Shown here piece after piece: positions 10,272 to 20,742 of a stretch of 64,000 bases of DNA (position 1 is the stretch's first letter; each line of letters starts with the position of its first letter). The notes beneath the pieces were generated by a model. That model worked only from the letters and a program-made list of their open reading frames with translations, ran no database searches and was not told the DNA's origin. The stretch is from Fistulifera solaris. Its lineage: Eukaryota > Bacillariophyta > Bacillariophyceae > Naviculales > Stauroneidaceae. A program made the translations under genes and the position numbers. Location of the stretch: assembly GCA_030295235.1 (NCBI GenBank), contig AP026169.1:620001-684000 (forward strand), in the 5' to 3' direction.

Positions 10272-10979
10272 TTAGGGCTTCAATTCTGAATCCCATTCAT
10301 TGCAATTCAAAGAATAACTCAAAACGGCTTCCAATTGAGCCCGTTGACTATCTTGCGTCGAAAAAATCTGCGAGACTTCTCTCAAAACTTCCGGATCATG
10401 GATACCGCAGTATCTTTGGACCGATTGTTGCTCTAAAACGTATCGTGTGTAACGCTGATTGCGTAATTTTCGCATCAAAGCGTTCCCTTTCGGTAGTTGT
10501 TGCTCTAAACCTAATGTACAGTGTTCTTCCGCATCCAGCAAGCGCATATTCCCACCAACGCTCCTCCACTTTGTCAAAACAGACTGCAGTTCTGTCACAA
10601 AATTCTGATAATCTTTGGGCCAATACCACGACTCCATAATTTCCTCACGCGTCGGTTCCGTTTGGGGTTGAATGGTGGCAATTTGAGGCGCGAAGCGGAC
10701 TCGCTTGGTTCTTCCGTTACGCTGTTTGCTCCGCCTATGTTTCGCATCTACAGGCACTGTATGTACGCGTGATTTGTAAGACCATTGTCGACGCGTGGAT
10801 AAGTCCAGTTTTCGAAGGGAAAAGCAAGGATGCGTAATTCGTGGGATTGAATGTGTCTTGTCAAGAAATGGCGGGGGTTCAGGAAATGTTAACGTATTTT
10901 GTTGCAGCGGTCGCGTACGAAGAGGCTGCGTATCGCTCATAGACGAGATAGATTGATTGCTTTCGAGAAAGGAGTTCAT
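10272..10979 (-). CDS. Diatom-specific conserved protein
   Basis: A 235-residue single-exon protein. It has an Arg/Lys-rich N-terminal half with TKRVRFAPQIATI, then EEIMESWYWPKDYQNFV, then CTLGLEQQL, RYVLEQQSVQRYCGIHDPEVLREVS and AVLSYSL. From memory, many diatom genes share this order of elements (RVxF-like basic motif, E..WY...DY, GLE, EQ..Q...G..D), but no function is known. The KRVRFAP segment looks like an RVxF-type docking site for protein phosphatase 1; this is speculative. No signal peptide or membrane segment. Confidence 0.65.
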   Translation of the reverse strand: MNSFLESNQSISSMSDTQPLRTRPLQQNTLTFPEPPPFLDKTHSIPRITHPCFSLRKLDLSTRRQWSYKSRVHTVPVDAKHRRSKQRNGRTKRVRFAPQIATIQPQTEPTREEIMESWYWPKDYQNFVTELQSVLTKWRSVGGNMRLLDAEEHCTLGLEQQLPKGNALMRKLRNQRYTRYVLEQQSVQRYCGIHDPEVLREVSQIFSTQDSQRAQLEAVLSYSLNCNEWDSELKP

Positions 10980-11534
10980 GGTGAATGGCTCTTTGACTGG
11001 TTTGTGAAAAGTGTTCGTGCAATCGTATGGTCGACTCCAACCCGTTGGGTAAAAATGAGAGCCGCGAAAACGGTCGAGTGAGTTTTTGGGGAGAAACTCG
11101 CCAAACCTGTCTATGCACTGTGACTCGTTTAACGGATGTTTTACTTAGGACAAGGATAAACAGTGGAATCCTTGTCAGTTATGATTTATATTGGGAATAT
11201 TCTGCTTAACGTTGCATGCAGGACAGGGCGTAGTTTCAGGTCCTGGTCCAGAACAGCTGGCTTAAATCTTATGGAGGTCTTTCCATGATGTAACATTGTT
11301 CTCCTACTTCCTTTTCTATACCTCCCCACCGTTTCTCTGACAGTTTGTACTATGTAAGAAAAGGCATCTTGACTTCTTTACGCGCATCTGCCACATAAAA
11401 AGAGACAGTGTGACTAACATAATTAGAAGGGCTTTTGTGTTTCCTTTATTCTCTGGATTTGAATTTCGGAACAGTTCCCTACAAAGTACACTTGATAACG
11501 CCCGACGAAAAACTAGGGACATCTTGTTCTTGCG
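10980..11534. other. Intergenic, no gene recognised
   Basis: About 550 bp between two minus-strand genes, holding the promoter of the 10272-10979 gene and the 3' end region of the bifunctional enzyme gene. Nothing specific was seen. Confidence 0.4.
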
Positions 11535-13691
11535 CTATAGTTTGGCTTGACCGCTGCGCAAATGCATTTCTCGCTTGTAATACTCTTCCACAGTGATCTG
11601 AAGTCTGACACATCGTTCCAATAGTTTACTAGGCACGAAATGCTCCGTGCGAGGATACTTGCGATGCAGGGATTGCAGCTTGGACAACAATACCGAAAGG
11701 GTAACCTCGTGGTCGGCCCAATACATTGGTCCTCCGCGCCATGCCGGGAAACCGTAGCCGAACAGATAAACAATGTCAATATCACTAGGTGATCGCGCGA
11801 TGCCTTCCTCTAAGCATTTGAAGCCTTCATTCACGAGAGGATACAACACTTGCTCGATCATTTCGGCCTCTGTAGTTGCGGTGGCGCCTCTGGCACGATA
11901 CTTTTGAACTAACATCTCCATTTCCGGTGAATACAGTCCTTTACGACCTTTTCCGATAGCTAAATCATAATTGTACCATCCTTTTAACGTTTTCTGACCC
12001 AATCGTCCGTGTTCTGCCACCATGTCGTCAGCCAGCTCCGTGTAGCGATCGGGGCGATTGGGCGTCGTGTTTCCGGTTCGTACCCAACCCCGTTCTTTGC
12101 GAATATTGTAACCAACATCATTCCCGGCTAAATCGGACATTTGGAAAGGCCCCAAAGCCATACCGAACTTCAGAAAGGCTTTGTCTACATGAGCAATATT
12201 GTTCTTGGATTCCGTGATCAACAAAACGGTCTCTGCCGAATACGGTTTCAACATGCGATTTCCACAAAAGCCATCACAATTCCCAACGACTACTCCAATC
12301 TTGCCCATGCGTTTCGTTAAATCTTGTAGCAGAGCCACCGTTTCTTTGGATGTTTGTTTTCCTACCACGATTTCGACGAGCTGCATAACATGAGCGGGCG
12401 AAAAGAAGTGCCAACCCGCGAAACGTTGGGGAAAGACCACAACGGCCGCCATTTGATCAATATCCAATGTACTCGTATTGCTCAACAAAATAGCCGTTTT
12501 CGGTACCACGCTGGAAAGCTGCTGAAATATTTTTCGTTTGATGGTCATATTTTCAATCGCCGCCTCCACCACCAATTGACAGTCTCTCAAGTCGTCGTAC
12601 GATTGCGTGGTATGCAAGTTGGCGATCAAACTTTGTTCTCGTGATGCCGTTATCTTACCTCGCGCGGTTTGCGTCTTGAGAATTTGTTGAATCAATTGCG
12701 CGCCTTTCTCTAAGGCTTTTTCGTGGACATCGACGAGATAGACTTGGTACTGGCCCGTCTGCAACAAAACCAGCGCAATCCCACTCCCCATGGTTCCAGC
12801 ACCAATGACCGCGACGGGAACTTTATCCTTCAGCAACAGGTGTGGGGGTGGTGATTGCCAGGGCTTTTGCGCAGAACGCAACGCAAAGAAAACATGACGT
12901 AACGCTTGACCTTGTTCCGAGAGTAGAGTTTGAATGAACTGTTCGGCTTCCACTTTCATGCCGCTGGACAAATCAGGAGTCGTATAGACAGCACGCATAG
13001 CCTCTATAGCCGCATGTAGACCTTCACTTCCCTGTGGTGGGAATCCTAACGTCGCCGCATGCAAAGTTACGTGTGCCTCGGGTGGAGATTCTTTCGGCGG
13101 AAGCTGTCCGACTCTACGAATCGGTGTAGTTTCACCTTGCTGTGCCCATTCCTTAGCGGTTTCTAAGACTTGATCCGAAACAATATCTACCAGTGTCAGC
13201 TGGAGCGCCTTTTCGGCATTCACCGGTTTCCCCGTCAGAATCATATGACAAGCGGCCGGTAAACCCACCAACCGCGGCAGACGCTGTGTGCCTCCCGCAC
13301 CCGGAATCACTCCCACTTGTACTTCCGGCAAACCAAGTTTACTTTTAGAATGTGCCACACGGTAATGACACGACAGCGCAACTTCGAGTCCACCGCCCAA
13401 GCAATGTCCGGTGATGGCAGCAACGACCGGTTTCTCGCTCGCCTCAATCGCCGAAACGACATCGATCAGTGAAGGAATGTTACTTTGATTTGCTTCCGCA
13501 AACGAAGAGAATTCGGATAAATCAGCACCCGCGGAAAAATTGAAATTACCGCCGGTCAATACGATCGAAGTAACACTGGGGTTCGTTTGCGCCGTCATGA
13601 GTTGTTCCAGCAAAAAGCAACGCATTTTGGCCCCTAATGGATTCAACTTGGCCGACGAAACCGTCGAGAAATCGATGACTTGTACAACCAT
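11535..13691 (-). CDS. Peroxisomal bifunctional enoyl-CoA hydratase/3-hydroxyacyl-CoA dehydrogenase
   Basis: A 718-residue single-exon MFP1-type enzyme (animal EHHADH is about the same length) that performs steps two and three of fatty-acid beta-oxidation. The N-terminal crotonase domain (1 to about 190) has FSAGADLSEF, GHCLGGGLEVAL with the first catalytic Glu, and LGLPEVQVGVIPGAGGTQRL with the second. The NAD-binding 3HCDH domain starts near 290 (VAVIGAGTMGSGIAL) and contains the HFFSPAHVMQLVEIV histidine block and NCDGFCGNRML. The C-terminal helical domain includes SPSDIDIVYLFGYGFPAWRGGPM. The last three residues, AKL, are a PTS1 peroxisomal signal. The frame is intact. Confidence 0.95.
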   Translation of the reverse strand: MVVQVIDFSTVSSAKLNPLGAKMRCFLLEQLMTAQTNPSVTSIVLTGGNFNFSAGADLSEFSSFAEANQSNIPSLIDVVSAIEASEKPVVAAITGHCLGGGLEVALSCHYRVAHSKSKLGLPEVQVGVIPGAGGTQRLPRLVGLPAACHMILTGKPVNAEKALQLTLVDIVSDQVLETAKEWAQQGETTPIRRVGQLPPKESPPEAHVTLHAATLGFPPQGSEGLHAAIEAMRAVYTTPDLSSGMKVEAEQFIQTLLSEQGQALRHVFFALRSAQKPWQSPPPHLLLKDKVPVAVIGAGTMGSGIALVLLQTGQYQVYLVDVHEKALEKGAQLIQQILKTQTARGKITASREQSLIANLHTTQSYDDLRDCQLVVEAAIENMTIKRKIFQQLSSVVPKTAILLSNTSTLDIDQMAAVVVFPQRFAGWHFFSPAHVMQLVEIVVGKQTSKETVALLQDLTKRMGKIGVVVGNCDGFCGNRMLKPYSAETVLLITESKNNIAHVDKAFLKFGMALGPFQMSDLAGNDVGYNIRKERGWVRTGNTTPNRPDRYTELADDMVAEHGRLGQKTLKGWYNYDLAIGKGRKGLYSPEMEMLVQKYRARGATATTEAEMIEQVLYPLVNEGFKCLEEGIARSPSDIDIVYLFGYGFPAWRGGPMYWADHEVTLSVLLSKLQSLHRKYPRTEHFVPSKLLERCVRLQITVEEYYKREMHLRSGQAKL

Positions 13692-14250
13692 ACTACAAGT
13701 AATTTGTTGTTCAGTCGATTTGAATGAACGGATTTAGAATATATGTGTTCGTGCTGCTTCCTATGGATGATTTTGATGTTGATGCTTCACATCATGCTTC
13801 GCCCGGCGGATCTTTTCTTTACTCCTATTTTTTACTTTGTATTTGTTCAGGTTTCCGTAGCAAACACTCACTGTAGCTCAAAGGGTAGTCTGGACAACAT
13901 CTGACTCAAAAACATTCAGTCCCGGATCCTGTCGACCTCCTACACGTTTCAATGCATTTCAACCTAAGGACTGTTCTAAACCAACAGATGTAGGTCTATT
14001 TCTACATTTGACTTTTGATTTGATTACGTCGACTTTGCATTTTATGGAATCGCCGTCATTTTTTTCACCGTAAAGAAATAGGGAAACCCGACTCAAGCTT
14101 CTTTACAGTCCCGGAACTAGTCGTCCGACGAGTTTGTCCTTTTCAAATCCTTTTCAACCCTCGTCTTGACAGGTATACTCACAATGAGACTACCGTGACA
14201 AGTTGACACTAATAATGATGAAGAATCTAGTTGCGTTAACTTAAACTCGC
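13692..14250. other. Intergenic, no gene recognised
   Basis: About 560 bp between DapF and the bifunctional enzyme, both on the minus strand. It contains two CAGTCCCGGA half-dyad words (13917 and 14107) but no gene. Confidence 0.4.
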
Positions 14251-15192
14251 CTAGACTTTCGCGGACCCTTCAAATGCGAACGTAGCTGGACCGGTCATAT
14301 ACACATGGTTGTCTGATTCACGCCATTCAATGAAAAGATCTCCTCCCGGTAGAGTGACTCGGCAAGATTCTCCACGAGGGATTTTTCCCGCACGAATGGC
14401 GGCCACTGTGAGAGCACAAGCACCGGTACCGCACGCCAAGGTTGGTCCAGCACCTCGCTCCCAGACCTTCATCACCAGATGGTCCGGTGCTTTCACTTGA
14501 ACGAATTCAACATTTGTCTTGGCCGGAAAGACACTGGCTTTTTCCAAGGCCGGTCCGTCGTTGGCAAAATCAATATCCTTTTCCAGATCTTCGACGAAAA
14601 TAACGGCGTGAGGATTGCCCATGCTAACGCAAGAAATCTTCCATTCTTTTCCATTGCATTCGTATGTCTGCTCTACCACAGAGTCGCCTTCAAAATTGGG
14701 TTCTAATGTCGTGGGGACTTTTGCCGCGGCTAAAATGGGTTCGCCCATATCAACCGTAATACTGTCTTCGTTCATTACCGGGACAATTTTGCCGGCTAAC
14801 GTGTGAATGTTGTACGATTTTTGCTCTTCACCAAGATCTTTGAGAAACTGTGCAAAGCATCGAATGCCATTACCACACATTTCCGGTTCACTGCCGTCGG
14901 AATTGTAAATGCGCATGGTGAAATCGTACTCGGAGCTGGGTGGCTTCAAAGCAAAGATGACCCCGTCGCCTCCGATTCCGAAATTTCGATTGCACAACTT
15001 TTCCGCCTGTTCGGGCGTCAAGGAAGGATCGTCCCGATCCCGATTGTCAATGAGAATAAAATCGTTTCCCAGACCATGGTACTTGGAGAACTGTACGGCG
15101 TTCAGTGAGGTCGTCGCACGTCTGGGTACGCGAGGCGTCGGGAAAGCCGATGCAGACATGACGCATAGCAGAGTCAAGACTTTTGTCAGCAT
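14251..15192 (-). CDS. DAPF: Diaminopimelate epimerase, plastid-targeted
   Basis: PLP-independent racemase converting LL- to meso-diaminopimelate in lysine biosynthesis. 313 residues. The first 16 residues form a signal peptide, and SASAF/PTPRVPRR is a textbook ASAFAP cleavage motif for diatom plastid import. Mature part: FSKYHGLGNDFILIDN, GGDGVIFAL, then the two catalytic cysteines in SEPEMCGNGIRC (C106) and GPTLACGTGACA (C254), with MGNPHAV between them. All residues needed for activity are present. The gene is divergent from NDUFB9, with a shared upstream region of about 370 bp. Confidence 0.96.
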   Translation of the reverse strand: MLTKVLTLLCVMSASAFPTPRVPRRATTSLNAVQFSKYHGLGNDFILIDNRDRDDPSLTPEQAEKLCNRNFGIGGDGVIFALKPPSSEYDFTMRIYNSDGSEPEMCGNGIRCFAQFLKDLGEEQKSYNIHTLAGKIVPVMNEDSITVDMGEPILAAAKVPTTLEPNFEGDSVVEQTYECNGKEWKISCVSMGNPHAVIFVEDLEKDIDFANDGPALEKASVFPAKTNVEFVQVKAPDHLVMKVWERGAGPTLACGTGACALTVAAIRAGKIPRGESCRVTLPGGDLFIEWRESDNHVYMTGPATFAFEGSAKV

Positions 15193-15561
15193 ACTGTTAA
15201 TGCAATTGAGGCTGATCGATCAAATGGGTTAGACTTGCAATTCAACTGATTCTCAACAGTGTATTAATGTGAATAATGCGTGGATAGGACTTTAAATACA
15301 ATCTCAATTGCGATTAGTGTGGTACCAGGTATGGCTTTTGCTTTTTTTCGACATTTTCTAGTATGCCGATGACGTTACGCACAATCGCAGTACAGACCAC
15401 CACAGGCAAACTACAAATAACAGAAGCCATACCGGTCCGACTCAACGACGAATCGCCGCAGTTTGCTGCTGGCTGCGTTCAACTCGACCCAAAAATAACT
15501 ACAACAACATCAACAACTTGTTCACCCAGAAACCTTTTCTTTCACTTTCAACAAACGCATC
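15193..15561. promoter_or_regulatory. Shared upstream region DapF/NDUFB9
   Basis: The gap between two divergent genes. An open frame from 15363 runs through the first NDUFB9 exon in another frame; I regard it as chance. A single GGTACC word lies at about 15322. Confidence 0.45.
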
Positions 15562-16192
15562 ATGCCACCGGGACTGCGACCTCAAAATCTGAACGACATT
15601 TTCCAGGCAGCCGCCGCGCAAACGCGCCAGAAACTTCCCGAGTTGACATCGAACCAGAAGGTCGGTTGGCTTCGTATGTTTTGTTCTGTTACATTCATAC
15701 TTCTTATTTAAAACTGCTGACTATTCCAGGTTGCGCGTCTGTATCGCCATTCTTTGAAAACGCTATTGAGTTGGGCGATTGATCGAGATGTCTTCAATCA
15801 TGAAGCCTCACAGTTGCGTGCCCGTTTCGATGCTCACCGCGGCGTGAACGCCGCCTCCGCATCACGATTGTTGCAGGTAAGAACGACTTGTGTAGGTCTT
15901 TTCTTTCAAAATGGTTGGTTTTCTAGTTACTAACAAATAGTAATAGGAAGGACAAGACGAGTTGTTCCGTATGATGCATCCCGACATTTACAAGAATATC
16001 GACATGCCGGGTGGATCGAAATTCATGCGCAACCCTCCTCCTCCGATGGAAGTGTGTTTCCCGGACGGAAACTTGCCCAAGGATGCTCCTCGCTACACCT
16101 TTAATCCAGATTGGAGCATCAGTACACCGGAAAATGGTCGCAATGCAACCGGGACAGTTTTGGTGGATTTCTACAAGAAGAACATGGAATAA
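15562..16192 (+). CDS. NDUFB9: Complex I subunit NDUFB9 (B22, LYR protein)
   Basis: Three exons, 15562-15660, 15730-15876 and 15947-16192, with GT-AG introns of 69 and 70 bp, all phase 0; 163 residues. The LYR motif sits in NQKVARLYRHSLKTLLSW, followed by RDVFNHEASQLRARFDAHR and RLLQEGQDELFRMMHPD, then MPGGSKFMRNPPPP. This order matches NDUFB9, an accessory subunit of mitochondrial complex I that binds the acyl-carrier protein through the LYR helix. There is no cleavable presequence, as is usual for this subunit. The start codon is the only one compatible with the splice pattern. Confidence 0.88.
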
Positions 16193-16552
16193 TCGCTGCT
16201 GGGCTAAGAAGAGATGTGGTTCTTACTTTGAAAACAAATGGAAGGAATTAAAAATAAAAAGTGATATTACTTGTAGTTACTTTCGCAGTAAGACCAAGGT
16301 ACAGACACTTTGCAGTTAGACCATGGTAAACAATGTCAAGACCGAAAGGCACCTAAAAGCCGTGGATAGGAGTATTCGCCAACTGAAGCGCTCCGAGCCT
16401 TTGCGCAAAGGGCAGCAGCAGATGCTGGAAGGTAAGGGTACAACTAGGATATGCAAGAAATCAGAATAGCTATCAAAATAACTTTCACTTATTTTCTGCA
16501 ATTACATAATATTACTAATTTTGCAAACTCAGTCACATAGTAGACGAAGAAC
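16193..16552. other. Intergenic with a possible orphan exon
   Basis: The gap between NDUFB9 and the first silicon transporter (convergent). An ATG at 16323 opens 36 codons (VNNVKTERHLKAVDRSIRQL...) ending at a good donor (G|gtaagg) at 16431. No matching acceptor or downstream exon is visible, so I do not call a gene. Confidence 0.3.
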
Positions 16553-18138
16553 CTAGCTTTCTTGCAGTTCGAGGTCATCGCCCAACTGATGTTTGGTAGA
16601 CTCTTTCGCATCCGGGTTTCCAAGATACGTGACATCCGGTTCATATCGAGCGACTTTTCTGTGCATCAGGGCGATGACCCATGCAGCCGAGCAGACACCA
16701 GATGCTTCGAGGAATAAGCACAAACGGATGATCAAGTAGATGAGCGGGTTGGACAAGAAGGCGACCGGGAAAGCCGATGCAATGATGCGCCAAGCTAGTG
16801 ACCCTATGATGGTTGTGATGATAGCACCTAGAAGGCCTGTGTTGAAGAAATTCTGAATGCCCGCACTCACACCGAAAATCGTCGTCTCGCCCTCGTCGAC
16901 GCTGCACGTGGCTACGCGAGCAACGATGAACATGCAGCATGTCACACAGATCTGGCGACCGATCAAGAATGCTTGAAGGTGTGATCCAGAAAAGACCAAA
17001 TCGCATACCTTGGCGGCCTGTGAATGCTTCTTCAACTCATCTTTGGGCATGTTGATGACAGCAAAGAGAGCAATCTGCATGCCTTCCATCATACCGACAA
17101 ACGCCATCAAGACGAAGAGAAGAGTCACCGAGACTGGCTCAGGAACACCACTGTACATAGTAGTCTTGCCGTCAAAAAGCGCAACCAGGGTAACTGCCAA
17201 GGAAAAGACAAGACAGCCACCGAGAAAACAATTCTTAACCAGAAGAAAATGGCTTGTGGGATGGTGCGTGTCGGTTGGGTGTCGGTGGACTTGCCGGTGA
17301 TCTTGGCAAAAATAATCTGAACCAGGTAGACCGAATGTAGCAAACCAGACATTTCGATGAAAAGAGAAACATGCGTTGTGATCAGCATGACGTAATTGTT
17401 GATAAAGTCGAGCATGCAGTCGGCAGCATTGACCTGAGCCGTCAACTGCCCGAGAATGGTCGTCATCAAAATCAATGCGACGCCAGAGTTGATGAAAATC
17501 TCCACCATAAAGTCGGGCAAGTTGAGAACGCTAGCGCCTTTCAATGCCGATCCACACATGTTGATGACAAAGATAACGAGCACAACAAGGAACTGCCTTC
17601 CGACAATAAAACGTTCCAAGTTATTTCCTTCGTGAGCCAATTTCGTAACCTTCAATGCTTTCGGATGCGACTGAGCATAGAGTGTCTTGTCAATAGGCTG
17701 CAGGCCCACGAGACAACCTTGTCCTCCTTCCATGAAGGCCAACCAAAGCGTAAGAACCCAAAGAAGAATGAAAGCAACAGCAGAGTTGACGTCAGCTGCC
17801 ATTTTTGTCTGATCCGTGAAGATGGTGGCGGTGACGACGATGACCGAGAAGAGCAATAGCACAAGCGAATACGAATACTTGAACAGCGTGGCCAATGTGT
17901 GACGCCCATCTTTCACATTGTCTTTCGCAGTGTCCTGATCACTTGACTTGAGCTGTACCTGTGCTTCTTCGTCACTGATATCGTCGGACGAGATCGAAGT
18001 GCTGCCCTGTTCATACGTCGGCTTGACCGGAAGAGAATCTGGAGTGTTTGACATGATAGCTGGATCTGGTTCGGTGGTGGAGTTATACGTGTTACTTGAA
18101 ACTAAACGGCTGTTAACTTCTTTGGCCTTTCGAAACAA
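16553..18138 (-). CDS. SIT: Silicon transporter (SIT), copy A, frame break
   Basis: Multi-pass plasma-membrane carrier for silicic acid, about 530 residues with ten predicted membrane segments. Both SIT signatures occur twice: EGGQGCLVGLQPI with FIVGRQ, and EGMQ with LIGRQ. The two halves are in different frames because the plus-strand A run at 17203-17206 has four bases, where copy B has five at the matching site; adding one restores SFSLAVTLVALFDGKTT. Either the copy is newly inactivated or this is a sequence error. The likely start is the ATG at 18054 (MSNTPDSLPV); 18138 is also open. Copy B lies 1 kb upstream in the same orientation. The C-terminal region is almost identical between copies. 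Confidence 0.85.
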
Positions 18139-19137
18139 CGGCTTTTAACCTTTTTCGCATCAAGGTAAAAATGACAGTTTTGATGAACCGACAAAAAACC
18201 GCAAAAAGTCTGAAAGTTAAATTTTGGAGAAACAACTTGAAATATAACGGTTTAAATAACGCTAAACTACCGATAAACGTTATATAGTTTCCTAAGTAAT
18301 ACTATTGGTTTCCTATCTAAAGATGCGCGCCCAGAAATGTACATTAAACGCTAGACTCAGTTTTTCGTACTTAGGCTTCGGAGCTCTAACAAACCTGGTA
18401 CGAAACAAGGGTCATGATTAGCACTTGACGAAAATCGATCGCGGGCTCAACCGCAGACAAGGAGCTGTTGTGGCAAGGGACATCGAATTTATCGCTTACT
18501 CGAAGATCTTTTCTATCGCTGAATATTGCCAAGAATCCCCTTCCATGAAAGCAGTCTTAAGTGGCGAGCTACTTCCGTTGAAAGGTTTACACGGTACTGC
18601 CCACGCCGCATCAGTATAACATCATCGCGAGGACGACAAGTTACATCATGCATCGTATAGAAAGCAAATGATGCCCAAGTTAAACGTGGGATCATGTCAT
18701 CGCTTGGGGCGGATGTCAGCAAAGGTACTGTAAGCGACAGGGGGCGCAATGTGGACAAGCGATATCTACCGAAGACTTGCCATTGACTACTACGGCCCGG
18801 ATCCATTGTGACGCTGTTAATGAAGGAAACCATTGGAGTGGGTCATTTTGTAAAAGAGTACGGTGAAAGTTGAATTTTGTCAAGCAATTGTGCAATACTA
18901 AGTCATCATTATATTGCATTGCTGGGGTTTGGGCGCTGATGATTTGTTAATGATGGCATAATAGCATATGGAGTGAAGATAGAGTTTCTATAAAAAACTG
19001 AACATTAATAGAGATTTGAATTTCTATTTTTTAAAACAAATTTCGTTTAACTTAATTCGTTTTACTTCAAGGGGTCGTATCAGTCGATTGATTGGTCAAT
19101 CCACTAATCCACAAAGTCAAGAGTTAGTTAGATAGCT
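18139..19137. other. Intergenic between the silicon transporters
   Basis: About 1 kb that should contain the promoter of copy A and the 3' region of copy B. Its 5' part (near 18140-18420) is AT-rich. Open frames on the minus strand (18513-18919) have no recognisable features. No duplicated promoter segment is obvious by eye. Confidence 0.4.
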
Positions 19138-20742
19138 TTAGTTTTCTTGCAGTTCGAGGTCGTCTTCCAACTTTTTGCCGGCTCCTCCGGTTTTCGAAGG
19201 ACCAAGATAGTCGACATCTGGTTTATATCCAGCAACCTTTTTTTGTAATCGTGCCAGGACCCACGCGGCGGAACAGACACCAGATGATTCGAGGAATAAG
19301 CACAAACGGATGATCAAGTAGATGAGCGGGTTGGACAAGAAGGCAACCGGGAAAGCCGATGCAATGATGCGCCAAGCTAGTGACCCTATGATGGTTGTGA
19401 TGATAGCACCTAGAAGGCCTGTGTTGAAGAAATTCTGAATGCCCGCACTGACCCCAAAGATCGTCGTCTCGCCCTCGTCGACGTTGCACGTGGCTACGCG
19501 AGCAACGATGAACATGCAGCATGTCACACAGATCTGGCGACCGATCAAGAATGCTTGAAGGTGTGATCCAGAAAAGACCAAATCGCATACTTTGGCGGCC
19601 TGTGAATGCTTCTTCAACTCATCTTTGGGCATGTTGATGACAGCAAAGAGAGCAATCTGCATGCCTTCCATCATTCCAACAAACGCCATGAGAACGAATA
19701 ATAGCGTGACGGATACAGGCTCAGGGACACCACTATACATAGTAGTCTTGCCGTCAAAAAGCGCAACCAGAGTAACCGCCAAGGAAAAAGACAAGACAGC
19801 CACCGAGAAAACAATTCTTAACCAGAAGAAAATGGCTTGTGGGATGGTTCGTGTCGATTGATTCGACTCTGTCGATTTGCCGGTGATCTTGGCGAAAGCG
19901 ATTTGAACCAGATAAACGGAATGCAGCAAACCAGACATTTCGATGAAAAGGGAAACATGTGTTGTGATCAGCATGCCGTAATTGTTGATAAAGTCCAACA
20001 TGCAGTCGGCAGCATTGACCTGAGCCGTCAACTGCCCAAGAATGGTCGTCATCAAAATCAAAGCGACGCCTGAGTTAATGAAAATCTCCACCAAAATATC
20101 GGGCAAGTTGAGAACTCTAGCGCCTTTTAATGCCGATCCACACATGTTGATGCCGAAAATGACTAATACCACTAAGAATTGCCTACCGATGATGAATCTT
20201 TCCAGATTTTCTTCCTTGTGGGCCAAGGTTGTGACTTTCAATGCTTTCGGATGCGACTGAGCGTACAGTGTCTTGTCAATAGGCTGCAGACCCACGAGAC
20301 AACCTTGTCCTCCTTCCATGATGGCCAACCAAAGTGTAAGAACCCAAAGAAGAATGAAAGCAACAATCGAGTGAACATCTGCTGCAATCTTTGTCTGATT
20401 CGTAAAAATAGTCGCTGTTACCACGGTGACGGAAAAGGCCAATATTGCCAGTGAGTACGCATATTTGATAAATGTGATACTGGTATAGTTCTGGAAGCCA
20501 GCTGGCAGTGTTTCTTCCGATTTCGTTTGTACAGATGCTTCCTCGTCATTGGCAATCACATGATCGAAAGCATATTGTTGAGAGCTGGCTTCAGAGGGAA
20601 CCGTCGACAAGGGCGATGAGTTGCTGCCGTATATCGTGCCCGGTTTGAACGGTACACATTCTCTCATCTTGGATCTTTGTTCTTCTTTATGGGAATGCGA
20701 TTTCGGGGCCTTGAGAGAGAGGTGCAACGAGGTGGTATCCAT
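19138..20742 (-). CDS. SIT: Silicon transporter (SIT), copy B, intact
   Basis: A 534-residue intact member of the diatom SIT family, which imports orthosilicic acid with sodium. The N-terminal 85 residues are hydrophilic. Ten hydrophobic segments follow. The paired motifs are EGGQ at 143-146 with GRQ at 186-188, and EGMQ at 359-362 with GRQ at 401-403, the hallmark of an internal duplication. The C-terminus is acidic (DDLELQEN). Unlike some SITs it has no long C-terminal coiled coil. It is the head gene of a tandem pair with 16553-18138, and its neighbour upstream (Mei2-like) is divergent. Confidence 0.93.
   Translation of the reverse strand: MDTTSLHLSLKAPKSHSHKEEQRSKMRECVPFKPGTIYGSNSSPLSTVPSEASSQQYAFDHVIANDEEASVQTKSEETLPAGFQNYTSITFIKYAYSLAILAFSVTVVTATIFTNQTKIAADVHSIVAFILLWVLTLWLAIMEGGQGCLVGLQPIDKTLYAQSHPKALKVTTLAHKEENLERFIIGRQFLVVLVIFGINMCGSALKGARVLNLPDILVEIFINSGVALILMTTILGQLTAQVNAADCMLDFINNYGMLITTHVSLFIEMSGLLHSVYLVQIAFAKITGKSTESNQSTRTIPQAIFFWLRIVFSVAVLSFSLAVTLVALFDGKTTMYSGVPEPVSVTLLFVLMAFVGMMEGMQIALFAVINMPKDELKKHSQAAKVCDLVFSGSHLQAFLIGRQICVTCCMFIVARVATCNVDEGETTIFGVSAGIQNFFNTGLLGAIITTIIGSLAWRIIASAFPVAFLSNPLIYLIIRLCLFLESSGVCSAAWVLARLQKKVAGYKPDVDYLGPSKTGGAGKKLEDDLELQEN

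Noticed and set aside
10579-10598. Dyad-like ACTGCAGTTCTGT inside the diatom family gene
   Set aside because: It lies within a coding region and only resembles the degenerate form; counted as chance.
15363-15782. Open frame of 139 codons upstream of and across NDUFB9 exons
   Set aside because: It overlaps the NDUFB9 first exon and intron in another frame, with low-complexity Thr-rich composition and no family features.
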